Source of the DNA: DASYSL01 sp036003365
GTDB taxonomy: Bacteria; Eisenbacteria; RBG-16-71-46; DASYSL01
Assembly: GCA_036003365.1 (NCBI GenBank)
Contig: DASYSL010000120.1
Span: forward strand, 1-12,488
Length of the DNA stretch: 12,488 bases
Direction: 5' to 3'
Part shown: positions 1-8,759 of the stretch, one piece after another
Numbering within the stretch: the first letter of the stretch is position 1
Layout: every line of letters starts with the position of its first letter
Position numbers and translations under genes: made by a program
Notes under the pieces: generated by a model
Database searches by the model: none
What the model was told of the DNA's origin: nothing
What the model saw: the letters and a program-made list of their open reading frames with translations, nothing else

Positions 1-6
1 TCTCAT

Positions 7-945
7 TCATCGGGGCAATCGCTCCTCGCACTCGAGCGCGTCTCGGTCCCAGTGCGCGAGATCGGCCGCCGCCTCGTACGTGCTCTGCGCAAACGCGAGG
101 AGGGCCTGGTCGGGATCTGACGCCTGGCGCACGACATCATACGGGAGCACGAACTCGCGCAGCTCCTCATGATAGTACGCGCCCGCGGGCGCGATGCGCG
201 CTTGCGCATAGCCGGCCGGCTCGGGATAGGCGTACGCGTAGAATACCGGCTCGGGCAGCATGTCGGCCCCCGGCCAGAAACCCAGGCTCGCCACCTCGTG
301 CGAGTACGCGTCTTGCGCCACCCAGTCGGGCATGTGAGGAATGCCGCCCGCGTGCTTGGGCGCCGTGCGTCCCGAGAAGCGCGTGACGGCGAGATCGAAG
401 CCACCCCAGAAGAAATGCACCGGGCTCGACTTGCCACAAAAGCGCGCGCGAAACCGCTTGAACACCCGGTCCGCTTGCTCCAGCGCGCGGAAGTAGCGGT
501 TCGCCTGGCCGGCGTCGTAGGCAGCGTGGGTCTCGTCCTCGTCGAAGGCGATGACGTCGGGAATCTCGCAAGGCATCGTCCGGATGTCGACCGTGATGCC
601 CAGGTCGCGCAAACGGCCCATGAGCTCACGGTAGAAAGCGGCGACGCTCATCGGGCGTAGCTTCACGGACGCCTTGCCGCCGTCGGAAGTCGCGATGCAC
701 AGCTCATGCTCGACGAAGTCGAACGCGATCTCGAACGTGCGCTCGCCGTCGGGCATGGGCGTGGTCGTGAGTCCGCGCGCGGTGACATACAGGACGACGT
801 TCCACGAGTGATTGAGCCAGGGCATGCGCGCGAGCCGGATCTTGCCCACCATCTGCGTCCACAGGTGGAGGGTGGCCAGCGTGTCTTTCCATTCGGCGTA
901 GGGAAGCGCGGGCCAGCGCGCCTCGGTGAGTGCTGTTCGCGTCAT
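7..945 (-). CDS. DUF5996 family protein
   Basis: A 312-residue protein that I recognise as a full-length DUF5996 member; the family has no established biochemical role. Characteristic stretches include TLHLWTQMVGKIRLA near residues 25-39, a LYVTARGLTT strand, VHFFWGGFDLAVTRFSGR around residues 176-193, YSHEVASLGFWPG, and a C-terminal QSTYEAAADLAHWDR. No signal peptide or membrane segment is visible, so it is probably cytosolic. The ATG at 945 is supported by a GGAGG about 4 nt upstream that overlaps the end of the DUF2214 gene; the gap between the two genes is 10 nt. It is the last complete gene of the left operon. Its TGA (9-7) overlaps an ATG at 10-8, and another ATG follows at 6-4, so a further gene may start beyond the window edge. 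Family assignment is from memory of conserved motifs; function is unknown. Confidence 0.9.
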   Translation of the reverse strand: MTRTALTEARWPALPYAEWKDTLATLHLWTQMVGKIRLARMPWLNHSWNVVLYVTARGLTTTPMPDGERTFEIAFDFVEHELCIATSDGGKASVKLRPMSVAAFYRELMGRLRDLGITVDIRTMPCEIPDVIAFDEDETHAAYDAGQANRYFRALEQADRVFKRFRARFCGKSSPVHFFWGGFDLAVTRFSGRTAPKHAGGIPHMPDWVAQDAYSHEVASLGFWPGADMLPEPVFYAYAYPEPAGYAQARIAPAGAYYHEELREFVLPYDVVRQASDPDQALLAFAQSTYEAAADLAHWDRDALECEERLPR

Positions 946-955
946 TTCGCCTCCC

Positions 956-1414
956 TCAATGACTCGGCGTTCCGAGTCCGCGCGCCATCGCGGTGGCGGC
1001 CAGCAGCATGATCACAAGAAGGATCGATTGCCAAGCGCTCGTCTTGGCGAAGAAAGGAGCCCTCGAGGTGTCGACGTTCTGGCTTCGAGCCAATCGCTGT
1101 CGCCATTGGATGAAGGTCACCATGGGCGCGATCTCGAGCACCAGGATCAACGCCAGGCAGACCATCTTGGTCAGGAACCAGTGGTTGTGAAGATAATAGT
1201 CGCGGCCCTTCTCGAACGGGCCGAAGGCGCGCACGAGACCGGTCGAGATCCAGATGGCGGCCGCGATCCCCCACCAGGTGTCGGCATAGAGAACGCGGCG
1301 TACGGCGGAACCTTCGGGCACCTCGGCGAGCGCGCGACGGCGCGCCCAGATGGCGCCGAGACCGATGCCCAGGCCCAGAAGGTGCAGTGCGGCGAGAAGC
1401 CAGCGAACGAGCAT
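956..1414 (-). CDS. DUF2214 family integral membrane protein
   Basis: A 152-residue membrane protein with four likely transmembrane helices (about residues 3-22, 46-64, 82-103 and 127-146). The N-terminal RWLLAALHLLGLGIGLGAIW, the loop KGRDYYLHNHWFLTKM and the helix end EIAPMVTFIQWR are typical of DUF2214, a family of small inner-membrane proteins of unknown function. Conserved histidines (H11, H76, H78) lie in or beside membrane segments and could bind a metal or haem, but this is speculation. Only a weak GAG-type ribosome binding site precedes the ATG, which starts 8 nt after the stop of the upstream DinB gene. Translation may therefore depend on re-initiation within the operon. Its own stop is 10 nt before the DUF5996 start. 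Confidence 0.85.
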   Translation of the reverse strand: MLVRWLLAALHLLGLGIGLGAIWARRRALAEVPEGSAVRRVLYADTWWGIAAAIWISTGLVRAFGPFEKGRDYYLHNHWFLTKMVCLALILVLEIAPMVTFIQWRQRLARSQNVDTSRAPFFAKTSAWQSILLVIMLLAATAMARGLGTPSH

Positions 1415-1422
1415 GAAAAGCT

Positions 1423-1974
1423 CTAGGGCCCCGCCGATCGCAATCCGTAGTCCTGCTGGAGCCCGGCCATGTGATGGCGCATGTGCCCGGCCATGACCCA
1501 GGCCATGCCGCGCGCGGTCGTCGGGAAGCCGTTGGCATCTCCCTGCCGGACGGAAGTCTCCTCGTCGAGCTGCCGCGCCAGGAAGAGCGTGCCTTCGCGC
1601 ACCGTGGCGAACTCGCGCACCAGCTCCGGCAGGCGCGCGAGCTTGTCGTGCGCCACGAGCACGTAATCATTCTCTTCGAAGCCGGGCAGCCTGGCTTGCT
1701 CGCCGCGCATCACCGAGAGGAGCCGGTAGCCGAACACGCGCTCGCCGTCGATGATGTGGTTGAACACGTCGCGCACCGTCCACTTGCCGGGCGCGTAGCG
1801 GAAGTCCTCGCGCTCGGGCGTGACACTGGCGGCGAGCCGCTTCCATTCGTCGATCTGGCGCTCGAGAACGTCGACGATGTCGTTTTCGGGCACGAGATTC
1901 AGATAGCGGACAAACGAGGGCGCGACTTCCGAGTCGGCCGGACGCGCGACACGGGACTGAGGAACGCTGCTCAT
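1423..1974 (-). CDS. DinB-fold protein (DinB_2/YfiT-type), second of a tandem pair
   Basis: A 183-residue DinB superfamily protein, a four-helix bundle that in characterised members binds a divalent metal through three histidines and in some acts as a thiol-dependent S-transferase. The likely metal ligands are H73 in VFNHIIDGER and the HxxxH of GHMRHHMAG (H164, H168). The WTVRDVFNHIIDGERVFGYR helix is diagnostic. The frame stays open far upstream to 2382, but the ATG at 1974 is chosen because it overlaps the TGA of the preceding DinB gene by 4 nt (ATGA), a classic coupling junction, and because it gives a normal-length family member. Substrate is unknown. It is only distantly similar to its neighbour, so the pair is either an old duplication or two independently recruited enzymes. 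Confidence 0.87.
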   Translation of the reverse strand: MSSVPQSRVARPADSEVAPSFVRYLNLVPENDIVDVLERQIDEWKRLAASVTPEREDFRYAPGKWTVRDVFNHIIDGERVFGYRLLSVMRGEQARLPGFEENDYVLVAHDKLARLPELVREFATVREGTLFLARQLDEETSVRQGDANGFPTTARGMAWVMAGHMRHHMAGLQQDYGLRSAGP

Positions 1975-2498
1975 TCGGACCTCAAGAGAGAAAGGTAGGC
2001 GACCCAGGGACCGACGGCCTCTTTGTATTGCCGCGACATGACGCGCACCACCTGGCTGATATGGCCGAGATCGTGCGCGACCCAGGTGGACAGATGCTGT
2101 CCGAGCGTGACCACGCCGAACTCCGGATGACGCCCGGTGCGCGTGAGATCGGCTTGTCCCAGCTTCAGCTCGCGAAGACGGGCCAGGCTCTTCCGGCGCA
2201 GGTCGGCGAACGTCTTGAGAAGCCCCGAAATCGATTGCTCGCCCCCCGCCCTGATCGATGCGTCCTGGTCGAACGGCGGGAAGGCGACGCGATCGCCGTG
2301 CGCCAGCAAGTGCTCCACACGCGGAATCCAGTCGGTGCGCTCGCCATGGATCAAATGGCTGAGCACCTCGCGCGCCGTCCACTTCCTGTCGCCTTCGCGC
2401 GCTTCGAGCCAGACGTCGGGCAAGCCGCCGAGCAAGGCGGACATCACCCCCGGCGTGCGCTCGAGAACCGGAACCGCAGTGTCGAATTGGTAGTCCAT
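1971..2498 (-). CDS. DinB-fold protein, first of a tandem pair
   Basis: A 175-residue DinB superfamily protein, probably cytosolic and metal-binding. Predicted ligands are H48 in EVLSHLIHGER and H142/H146 in WVAHDLGHISQVVRVM, the usual histidine triad. WTAREVLSHLIHGERTDW marks the second helix of the fold. I place the start at the ATG at 2498 because a GGAG at 2505-2508 lies 6 nt upstream. An in-frame ATG at 2510 would add four residues but has poorer ribosome-binding context and would begin 1 nt after the lipoprotein stop. The 3' end overlaps the next DinB gene by 4 nt (ATGA at 1971-1974). Known DinB proteins include bacillithiol or mycothiol transferases and stress-induced enzymes; the sequence does not show which applies here. 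Confidence 0.87.
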   Translation of the reverse strand: MDYQFDTAVPVLERTPGVMSALLGGLPDVWLEAREGDRKWTAREVLSHLIHGERTDWIPRVEHLLAHGDRVAFPPFDQDASIRAGGEQSISGLLKTFADLRRKSLARLRELKLGQADLTRTGRHPEFGVVTLGQHLSTWVAHDLGHISQVVRVMSRQYKEAVGPWVAYLSLLRSE

Positions 2499-2511
2499 GG
2501 CGGTCTCCATG

Positions 2512-2946
2512 CTAAGGCTCGACGCCGCTCACCGTGAAGGGCTCGCTGTCGACGTAATCCGAGGGATCGTCCGCGTTTTCGAGGCGCAGACGCACGCTGT
2601 CGAAGCGCGTGGGCCCGTATCCGGTCACCCAACCCACCGGAATCTGCCAGGTGAGGGTGTCGAGCGCGGCGTCGCGCGCCATGACGAGATGGCCGCGATC
2701 CTTGCCACCCATGGCGGCCGCGACGTTGACCCGCTGCCAACCCGGCGCCTCCCAGCGCACGATGAAGGTGTGGCCCTCGAGCAGGATGTCGCCGCGGTGC
2801 GGGGCGATGAACCGCGGTTTCGCGGCCTCCTGGGCCTGCGACGTCTCCTGTGCCTTCGATGCGGGAGACGCGCTCTGGGACTCGGGTTGCTTCGCGCATC
2901 CCGCGAGCACGAGCGCCAACACCACCAGATCAGATCGCCGGATCAT
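2512..2946 (-). CDS. Lipoprotein with KNH/Ig-like domain
   Basis: A 144-residue predicted lipoprotein. Residues 1-16 form a signal peptide (MIRR, then a hydrophobic stretch) ending in the lipobox LAGC, so C17 would be lipidated after signal peptidase II cleavage. A low-complexity S/Q/A/E-rich linker spans residues 18-43. Residues 46-140 look like the Kre9/KNH-type Ig-like domain (APHRGDILLEGHTFIVRWEA, LTWQIP, VRLRLENADDPSDYVDSEPFTV), a beta-sandwich common in secreted bacterial and fungal surface proteins. The frame is open upstream to 3198, but the ATG at 2946 is chosen because a GGAGG (2953-2957) sits 6 nt upstream and it begins the signal peptide. It heads the operon of DinB, DinB, DUF2214 and DUF5996 genes. 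Its start lies inside the tail of the DUF6544-like remnant. The role is unknown, perhaps ligand or envelope binding. Confidence 0.82.
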   Translation of the reverse strand: MIRRSDLVVLALVLAGCAKQPESQSASPASKAQETSQAQEAAKPRFIAPHRGDILLEGHTFIVRWEAPGWQRVNVAAAMGGKDRGHLVMARDAALDTLTWQIPVGWVTGYGPTRFDSVRLRLENADDPSDYVDSEPFTVSGVEP

Positions 2947-3142
2947 GCTGAACCTCCGTGATCTCCCCTTTCCAGTAAGGCTGGGGCCCCCCGGGGAGCA
3001 TCCATTCCACTTCGGCGCGCGTTCGAATGACCCGCCGCTCAGCTCACGATACTCCTCGCGGCGACCGCGCCAAGGCGTGGGCACCATGCGCTTGCCGGCC
3101 TCGGCCACGAGCGTGGCACGCGTGCCAGCGCGAGGGCGGCGA
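2930..3142 (-). pseudogene. 3' remnant of a DUF6544-like gene, frameshifted
   Basis: Between the lipoprotein start and the upstream SRPBCC-like gene the minus strand encodes about 65 residues resembling the C-terminus of DUF6544 proteins (family recognised from memory). The first part, in one frame, contains KRMVPTPWRGRREEYREL. The second part, in the -1 frame, contains AEVEWMLPGGPQPYWKGEI and ends at a TGA at 2932-2930. The two halves rejoin if one G is added to the GGG run at 3031-3033, so either a one-base deletion or an assembly error separates them. The N-terminal ~200 residues expected for the family are absent, because the fragment abuts the stop codon of the upstream gene. No start codon with a ribosome binding site is visible. 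Its tail overlaps the lipoprotein start by 17 nt. Confidence 0.6.
3114..3127. repeat. 14-nt perfect palindrome
   Basis: TGGCACGCGTGCCA is a perfect palindrome lying 15 nt beyond the stop codon of the SRPBCC-like gene and upstream of the lipoprotein operon. It could be a dimeric repressor site or part of an RNA hairpin. It also falls inside the degraded DUF6544-like reading frame, so it may have no regulatory role. There is no T-run, so it does not look like a standard terminator, and the spacing does not fit a sigma54 promoter. Confidence 0.3.
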
Positions 3143-3715
3143 TCACCCCCGCGCTCTCCAGACCGCCTCGGCGCGTCTGCGCATGGCCGGCAGGACAAGC
3201 CAGCGAATGGCGAGGATGCCCGGGCGCATGCGCCGGAAGTACGGCAGGAACTTGCGGCGAGCCCCTTCGTCGGTCGCGACGGCTCGCGTCTCGGTGCCGA
3301 GGAGCGCGTGGTCGGGCCCGATCGGAGACGCTTCGATCGTCCAGGCGATCTTCACGAGGCCGGGTTCCGCGTACTGCGAGAACTTCTCCGGCTCGATCGG
3401 CGTGAACACGACCTCGGGCAGCCAGGGCTGGCATTTCGCTCCGCAGACATAGAGCCGTCCCGGCTCCTCGGTCAGGAGGCCCCATCCCATCGAGCGCGTC
3501 TTGGCCACGAAGCCCATGGGCGGAGCAGGCAGGGCGGGCGGCGCGCGCATCAGGATCTCGCGTCCTCGCAGAATCGCGCGCACGAGAAAGAGCGACTCGA
3601 AGTCGAACTCCATCGCCACTCGATAGGCGACTTCCGCCGGCGCGCGCACCGTCGTGTGATGGCGCTCACAAATGTCGGGCTTCGGAATGTAACGATCCAG
3701 GACACTGAGTCCCAT
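3143..3715 (-). CDS. SRPBCC/START-like domain protein, function unknown
   Basis: A 190-residue soluble protein resembling uncharacterised bacterial proteins of the SRPBCC (polyketide cyclase/START-like) helix-grip fold. Pointers are the N-terminal LDRYIPKPDICERHHTTVRAPAEVAYRVA, where the 'V-x-A-P-A-E-x-A/V' element opens such folds, the central strands around residues 66-108, and TETRAVATDEGARRKFLPYFRRM at 141-163 near the long C-terminal helix. These proteins usually bind hydrophobic ligands in a cavity; no substrate can be named. I chose the ATG at 3715 because similarity to relatives begins there. Alternative in-frame ATGs at 3733 and 3751 have no better ribosome binding site. The gene is divergent from the TMEM175-type gene, with 41 nt between start codons, so control elements of the two must overlap. 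Confidence 0.65.
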   Translation of the reverse strand: MGLSVLDRYIPKPDICERHHTTVRAPAEVAYRVAMEFDFESLFLVRAILRGREILMRAPPALPAPPMGFVAKTRSMGWGLLTEEPGRLYVCGAKCQPWLPEVVFTPIEPEKFSQYAEPGLVKIAWTIEASPIGPDHALLGTETRAVATDEGARRKFLPYFRRMRPGILAIRWLVLPAMRRRAEAVWRARG

Positions 3716-3741
3716 CGATGTGTTATCCCTCATGCCGGTTC

Positions 3742-3748
3742 GGGGAGG
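3742..3748 (+). promoter_or_regulatory. Ribosome binding site of the TMEM175-type gene
   Basis: GGGGAGG ends 8 nt before the ATG at 3757. It fixes that start against an in-frame ATG at 3718, which would add 13 non-family residues. It lies inside the 41-nt divergent gap, on the strand opposite the SRPBCC-like gene's leader. Confidence 0.7.
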
Positions 3749-3756
3749 CATGGCTC

Positions 3757-4332
3757 ATGACTCGCGGGCGGCTCGAGGCGTTCAGCGACGGCGTCCTCGC
3801 CATTCTGATCACGATCATGGTTCTGGAGCTACGCATCCCGCAGGGCGCCGACTGGGCTGCGCTGCGCGAGATGGCTCCGGAGTTCCTCACCTACCTCATG
3901 AGCTTCATCTTTCTCGGCATCTATTGGAACAACCACCATCATCTCTTTCACATCGTCGATCGCGTGAACGGGGCCATCCTGTGGGCAAATCTGCACCTTT
4001 TGTTCTGGCTCTCGCTCGTGCCCGTCACCACGGCGTGGGTGGGCAAGAACCCGACCGCGTCCTTGCCGACCGCGGTCTACGGCATGGTCTTCCTGCTCTC
4101 GGCCTGCGCATGGCTGATCTTGCAAGGGACGATCATTCGGCATCAGGGCCCGAATTCCAAATTGCGCGCGGCGGTGCAGCGCGACATCAAGGGCAAGATG
4201 TCCTTCGGACTCTACGCGCTCGGGGTCTGGTTGGCGCTCTTCTTCCAGCCCTGGATGGCGCAGGCGGTCTACGTGATCGTCGCCCTTCTGTGGCTCGTCC
4301 CGGACCGCCGCATCGCGTCGCACGTCGACTGA
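3757..4332 (+). CDS. TMEM175/DUF1211-family membrane protein, putative K+ channel
   Basis: A 191-residue membrane protein with about six transmembrane helices (roughly residues 11-27, 43-60, 72-94, 105-125, 147-165 and 167-183). The N-terminal RLEAFSDGVLAI carries the R-x-x-x-F-S-D-G-V signature (R5, F9-V13) of the TMEM175 family. Bacterial members have one six-helix repeat per chain and assemble as tetrameric potassium-permeable channels. NNHHHLF at 58-64 and the N-x-x-x-L...P pattern of helix 3 are also family-typical, and length is normal. It is the only plus-strand gene in the first 11 kb. Its stop is 5 nt from the stop of the convergent STAS-like gene, leaving no room for a separate terminator. 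Potassium transport is inferred from the family; ion selectivity cannot be read from sequence alone. Confidence 0.88.
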   Translation: MTRGRLEAFSDGVLAILITIMVLELRIPQGADWAALREMAPEFLTYLMSFIFLGIYWNNHHHLFHIVDRVNGAILWANLHLLFWLSLVPVTTAWVGKNPTASLPTAVYGMVFLLSACAWLILQGTIIRHQGPNSKLRAAVQRDIKGKMSFGLYALGVWLALFFQPWMAQAVYVIVALLWLVPDRRIASHVD

Positions 4333-4337
4333 GGCGC

Positions 4338-4733
4338 TCAGGCCAGCTCGTCGACTCCCATGAAGCGCAGCGCTTCGGCAAGCGTCCGGAATACCTCGAC
4401 CTGCTTGGTGTTCAGGGGATGCATCTCGCGATACGCGCCGTACATCCGGCCCAGCGTGAAGGCGAGATGATCCGGCGCCACGATGGCCAGGCGCGGCGAC
4501 ATGGTCGGCGGATCCGAGCCGGCCGAGACATCCGCCAGCTCCTGCAGGCGCTCGGGCGTGGGCACGTCGAAATCCTCAGCCTGCGTCATGTCCACGATCT
4601 CGTCGAAGCCTGCCACCTCGCGTCGCGTCCAGAACTCGTGCTGATAGCGGAACATGTCGTCATCGGTCACTTTGCCGTGGCCGGTCGCGATGACGAGCCG
4701 ATGCGCTTCGAAGACTCGGATGCGCAGCGGCAT
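4338..4733 (-). CDS. SpoIIAA/STAS-like domain protein
   Basis: A 131-residue single-domain protein with the pattern of the SpoIIAA-like/STAS fold: an edge strand (RLVIATGHGKVTDDDM, residues 12-27), a helix with FDEIVDMTQAEDFDV (43-56), a strand RLAIVAPDH (81-89), and a C-terminal helix KQVEVFRTLAEALRFMGV (110-127). Relatives often annotate as 'STAS/SEC14 domain-containing'. They may bind lipids or act as anti-anti-sigma-type regulators, but the phosphorylatable Ser/Thr of true anti-sigma antagonists is not clearly present, so regulation of a sigma factor is not supported. The ATG at 4733 follows a GGAGG at spacing 6. That site lies in a CTCCGCGGAG palindrome (4741-4750), which could affect access. 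The start overlaps by 1 nt the stop of the upstream 27-residue ORF (TGATG). Confidence 0.68.
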   Translation of the reverse strand: MPLRIRVFEAHRLVIATGHGKVTDDDMFRYQHEFWTRREVAGFDEIVDMTQAEDFDVPTPERLQELADVSAGSDPPTMSPRLAIVAPDHLAFTLGRMYGAYREMHPLNTKQVEVFRTLAEALRFMGVDELA

Positions 4734-4816
4734 CACGAACCTCCGCGGAGCGCTGCGCCCCAGACCGGGCCGCCGAGTGCTCCCACCATCTGAATCTTGC
4801 GGATGCCGTCCGTCAT
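4733..4816 (-). CDS. 27-residue small ORF coupling rluE to the STAS-like gene
   Basis: A short reading frame fills the gap between rluE and the STAS-like gene exactly. Its ATG overlaps the rluE stop (ATGA, 4816-4813), and its TGA shares one base with the next start (TGATG, 4735-4731). A perfect AAGGAGG lies 7 nt upstream, inside the last rluE codons. The peptide begins MTDGIRKIQ and continues into a Gly/Ala-rich hydrophobic stretch with a Trp (GGPVWGAAL), then RGGS. I do not recognise it. It could be a genuine small protein, perhaps membrane-associated, or a translated spacer whose role is to carry ribosomes to the STAS-like start. The ribosome binding site and both junctions are directly visible; that the product accumulates is inference. 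Confidence 0.5.
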   Translation of the reverse strand: MTDGIRKIQMVGALGGPVWGAALRGGS

Positions 4817-5403
4817 GGCCGGCCCTCCTTCCATTCACCTTCTCGCAGCGTTCCCAACTTCCAGGGGCCGACGGCGACGCGCACGAGCCGCAGCGTCGGA
4901 TGCCCGACCGCAGCGGTCATGCGGCGAACCTGACGATGGCGGCCTTCGATCAAGGCCACTTCGATCCAGGCGGTCGGAATGTGGCGGCGCTCACGGATGG
5001 GCGGCGTGCGCGGGCCAAAGCCTGGATCGTCGATCCTACGCGCCGATGTGGCGCGCGCCAGACCGTCCGAGAGCTTCACGCCGCGCGCGAGCGCGGCGAG
5101 CGCGGCCGCATCCGGCGTGCCCTCGACCTGTGCCCAATACACTTTCGGCAGCTTTTGACTGGGGTCGGCGATCTCGTGCTGGAGCTTGCCGGAATTCGTG
5201 AGCACCACCAGCCCCTCCGAATCGAAGTCCAGCCGCCCGGCCGGATAGACGTCACGCGCCGGAATGAAGTCAGCGAGCGTCTTGCGGCCGCCCGAGTCCG
5301 TGAATTGCGTCAGAACGCCATACGGCTTGTTGAAGAGAATGAGGCGCGGCCGGGCCGGCTCGGGCCTCGCCTGCCTAACCCTGATCCGGGGTGGCGGGCG
5401 CAT
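4813..5403 (-). CDS. rluE: 23S rRNA pseudouridine synthase, RluE type
   Basis: A 196-residue RsuA/RluB/E/F-family pseudouridine synthase. In E. coli RluE isomerises U2457 of 23S rRNA in the peptidyl-transferase region. The match to E. coli RluE as I recall it is close: LILFNKPYGVLTQFTD (21-36), GRKTLADFIP (39-48), PAGRLDFDSEGLVVLTNSG (54-72) with catalytic D59, PPIRERRHIPTAWI (134-147) and EGRHRQVRRMTAAVGHPTLR (153-172). It has no N-terminal S4 domain, as expected for RluE. The ATG at 5403 is the only reasonable start before the first conserved strand. It lies 29 nt inside the upstream zinc-ribbon gene and has no strong ribosome binding site, which suggests coupling. The 3' end carries the AAGGAGG of the following small ORF. 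Confidence 0.92.
   Translation of the reverse strand: MRPPPRIRVRQARPEPARPRLILFNKPYGVLTQFTDSGGRKTLADFIPARDVYPAGRLDFDSEGLVVLTNSGKLQHEIADPSQKLPKVYWAQVEGTPDAAALAALARGVKLSDGLARATSARRIDDPGFGPRTPPIRERRHIPTAWIEVALIEGRHRQVRRMTAAVGHPTLRLVRVAVGPWKLGTLREGEWKEGRP
4824..4830 (-). promoter_or_regulatory. Ribosome binding site of the 27-residue ORF
   Basis: AAGGAGG on the minus strand, 7 nt before the ATG at 4816, is a full anti-Shine-Dalgarno complement. It is encoded within the last codons of rluE (Lys-Glu-Gly). As the strongest such site in this operon, it is the main reason to take the small ORF seriously. Confidence 0.6.
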
Positions 5404-5601
5404 ACAGCTCGAGATACCCGCAGCTGGCGCAGCGCTGGGCCTGGATCGGATAGACGTCGCGGCCCTTGAGATCGAGTCCGAACCAGAAGGAGCGCTGCGG
5501 CTCGCCCTCCACCCACTTGGAGGCGTCGGCGGCGCTGTGGCGTCGTCGATCCAGGACGAAGCCCTGCTCTTGCTGGCGGCCGCACTTCGGGCACTGACCC
5601 G

Positions 5602-5605
<4 letters not shown>
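5375..5605 (-). CDS. Small zinc-ribbon protein
   Basis: A 76-residue protein with two CxxC knuckles, CPKCG at residues 5-9 and CASCGYLELYA at 59-69, which together would bind one zinc ion. The ~50 residues between them (QGFVLDRRR..., SFWFGLDLKGRDVYPIQAQR) form a beta-rich insert. The layout resembles short 'nucleic-acid-binding Zn-ribbon' or DUF6487-like proteins; no function is established. A GGGAGGG ribosome binding site (5611-5617) lies 5 nt before the ATG. The start overlaps the clpB stop by 4 nt (ATGA at 5605-5602), and the end overlaps the rluE start by 29 nt. This placement between clpB and rluE suggests co-expression. A role at the ribosome or RNA would fit rluE, but that is guesswork. 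Confidence 0.82.
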
Positions 5606-8223
<2,618 letters not shown>

Positions 8224-8339
8224 GGGAGGTCCTACTTGGCCGAGAGTTTCGAAAGGGGCGTCTGCAGGCGAGAGACTAGCACTTGGAGTGATGGAAGAGA
8301 CGGAGGCGGGCGGATGGGTTCGCCACGATGCCGGGTGCA

Positions 8340-8356
8340 CCCTCGCATGGCGAGGG
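8340..8356. repeat. Short GC hairpin (7-bp stem, 3-nt loop)
   Basis: CCCTCGC and GCGAGGG flank ATG as a perfect inverted repeat 117-133 nt upstream of the clpB start. There is no adjacent T-run on either strand. It could sit in a long clpB leader or mark the end of an unidentified transcript. Confidence 0.4.
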
Positions 8357-8376
8357 ACCCGCCCCCGAAGATGACC

Positions 8377-8407
8377 GAGGCCGGGCGGCGACGGGCTGCC
8401 CGGCCTC
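8377..8407. repeat. GC hairpin with perfect 10-bp stem
   Basis: GAGGCCGGGC (8377-8386) and GCCCGGCCTC (8398-8407) are exact reverse complements around an 11-nt loop. It lies about 155-185 nt upstream of clpB, next to the hairpin at 8340-8356. Stem strength is typical of a terminator, but no T-tract follows on either strand. No gene is recognised whose end it would mark. Confidence 0.5.
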
Positions 8408-8504
8408 TACGGGTCACCGTTCGTCAGGTTGGATGCACGGTGCCCGCGAACGATTACTGCCTGATTTCAACCTGCTCGAAAGGACGCTGGGCCGCCTACC
8501 CGAT

Positions 8505-8534
8505 AGCAGCCTCTTTGGGGGAATACTGGCTGCT
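8505..8534. repeat. Inverted repeat, 7-bp stem, 16-nt loop
   Basis: AGCAGCC (8505-8511) pairs with GGCTGCT (8528-8534) around a loop containing GGGGG and AATACT. Another small hairpin follows at 8587-8601 (GTCCGC-AAG-GCGGAC). Together they give the region an RNA-like look, but no known structured RNA family was recognised. Confidence 0.35.
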
Positions 8535-8759
8535 TGGAACCTCGATCCGGGCCGTCTCTAGGGTACGGGTCCATGGATCGACCGAGGTCCGCAAGGCGGA
8601 CACCAGCGTCCAACCGAGATCCTCCGATCAAGTGAGCCCTGCCCCGCCCAACCACATCAAGTAGTTAGGGCGGCCGTCCTGGGGTTCGCCCAGCCTGGCA
8701 TCTCGGCGACTGCGACCGTCGCGTCATGTCCAGACCCTCCCACCGGGGCTACTTAACCA

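Noticed and set aside
1975..2382. N-terminal extension of the second DinB gene to 2382
   Set aside because: It would overlap most of the first DinB gene in another frame. The ATGA junction at 1974 gives a normal-length family member.
8274..8292. CTAGCACTTGGAGTG as a possible CIRCE (HrcA) operator for clpB
   Set aside because: Only one half-site resembles TTAGCACTC, and the required 9-nt spacer with a GAGTGCTAA partner is missing; it is only a short CACT-N3-AGTG dyad.
8328..8664. Short plus- and minus-strand frames between clpB and the repeats
   Set aside because: None has a ribosome binding site together with recognisable protein features. I could not link any of them to a family.
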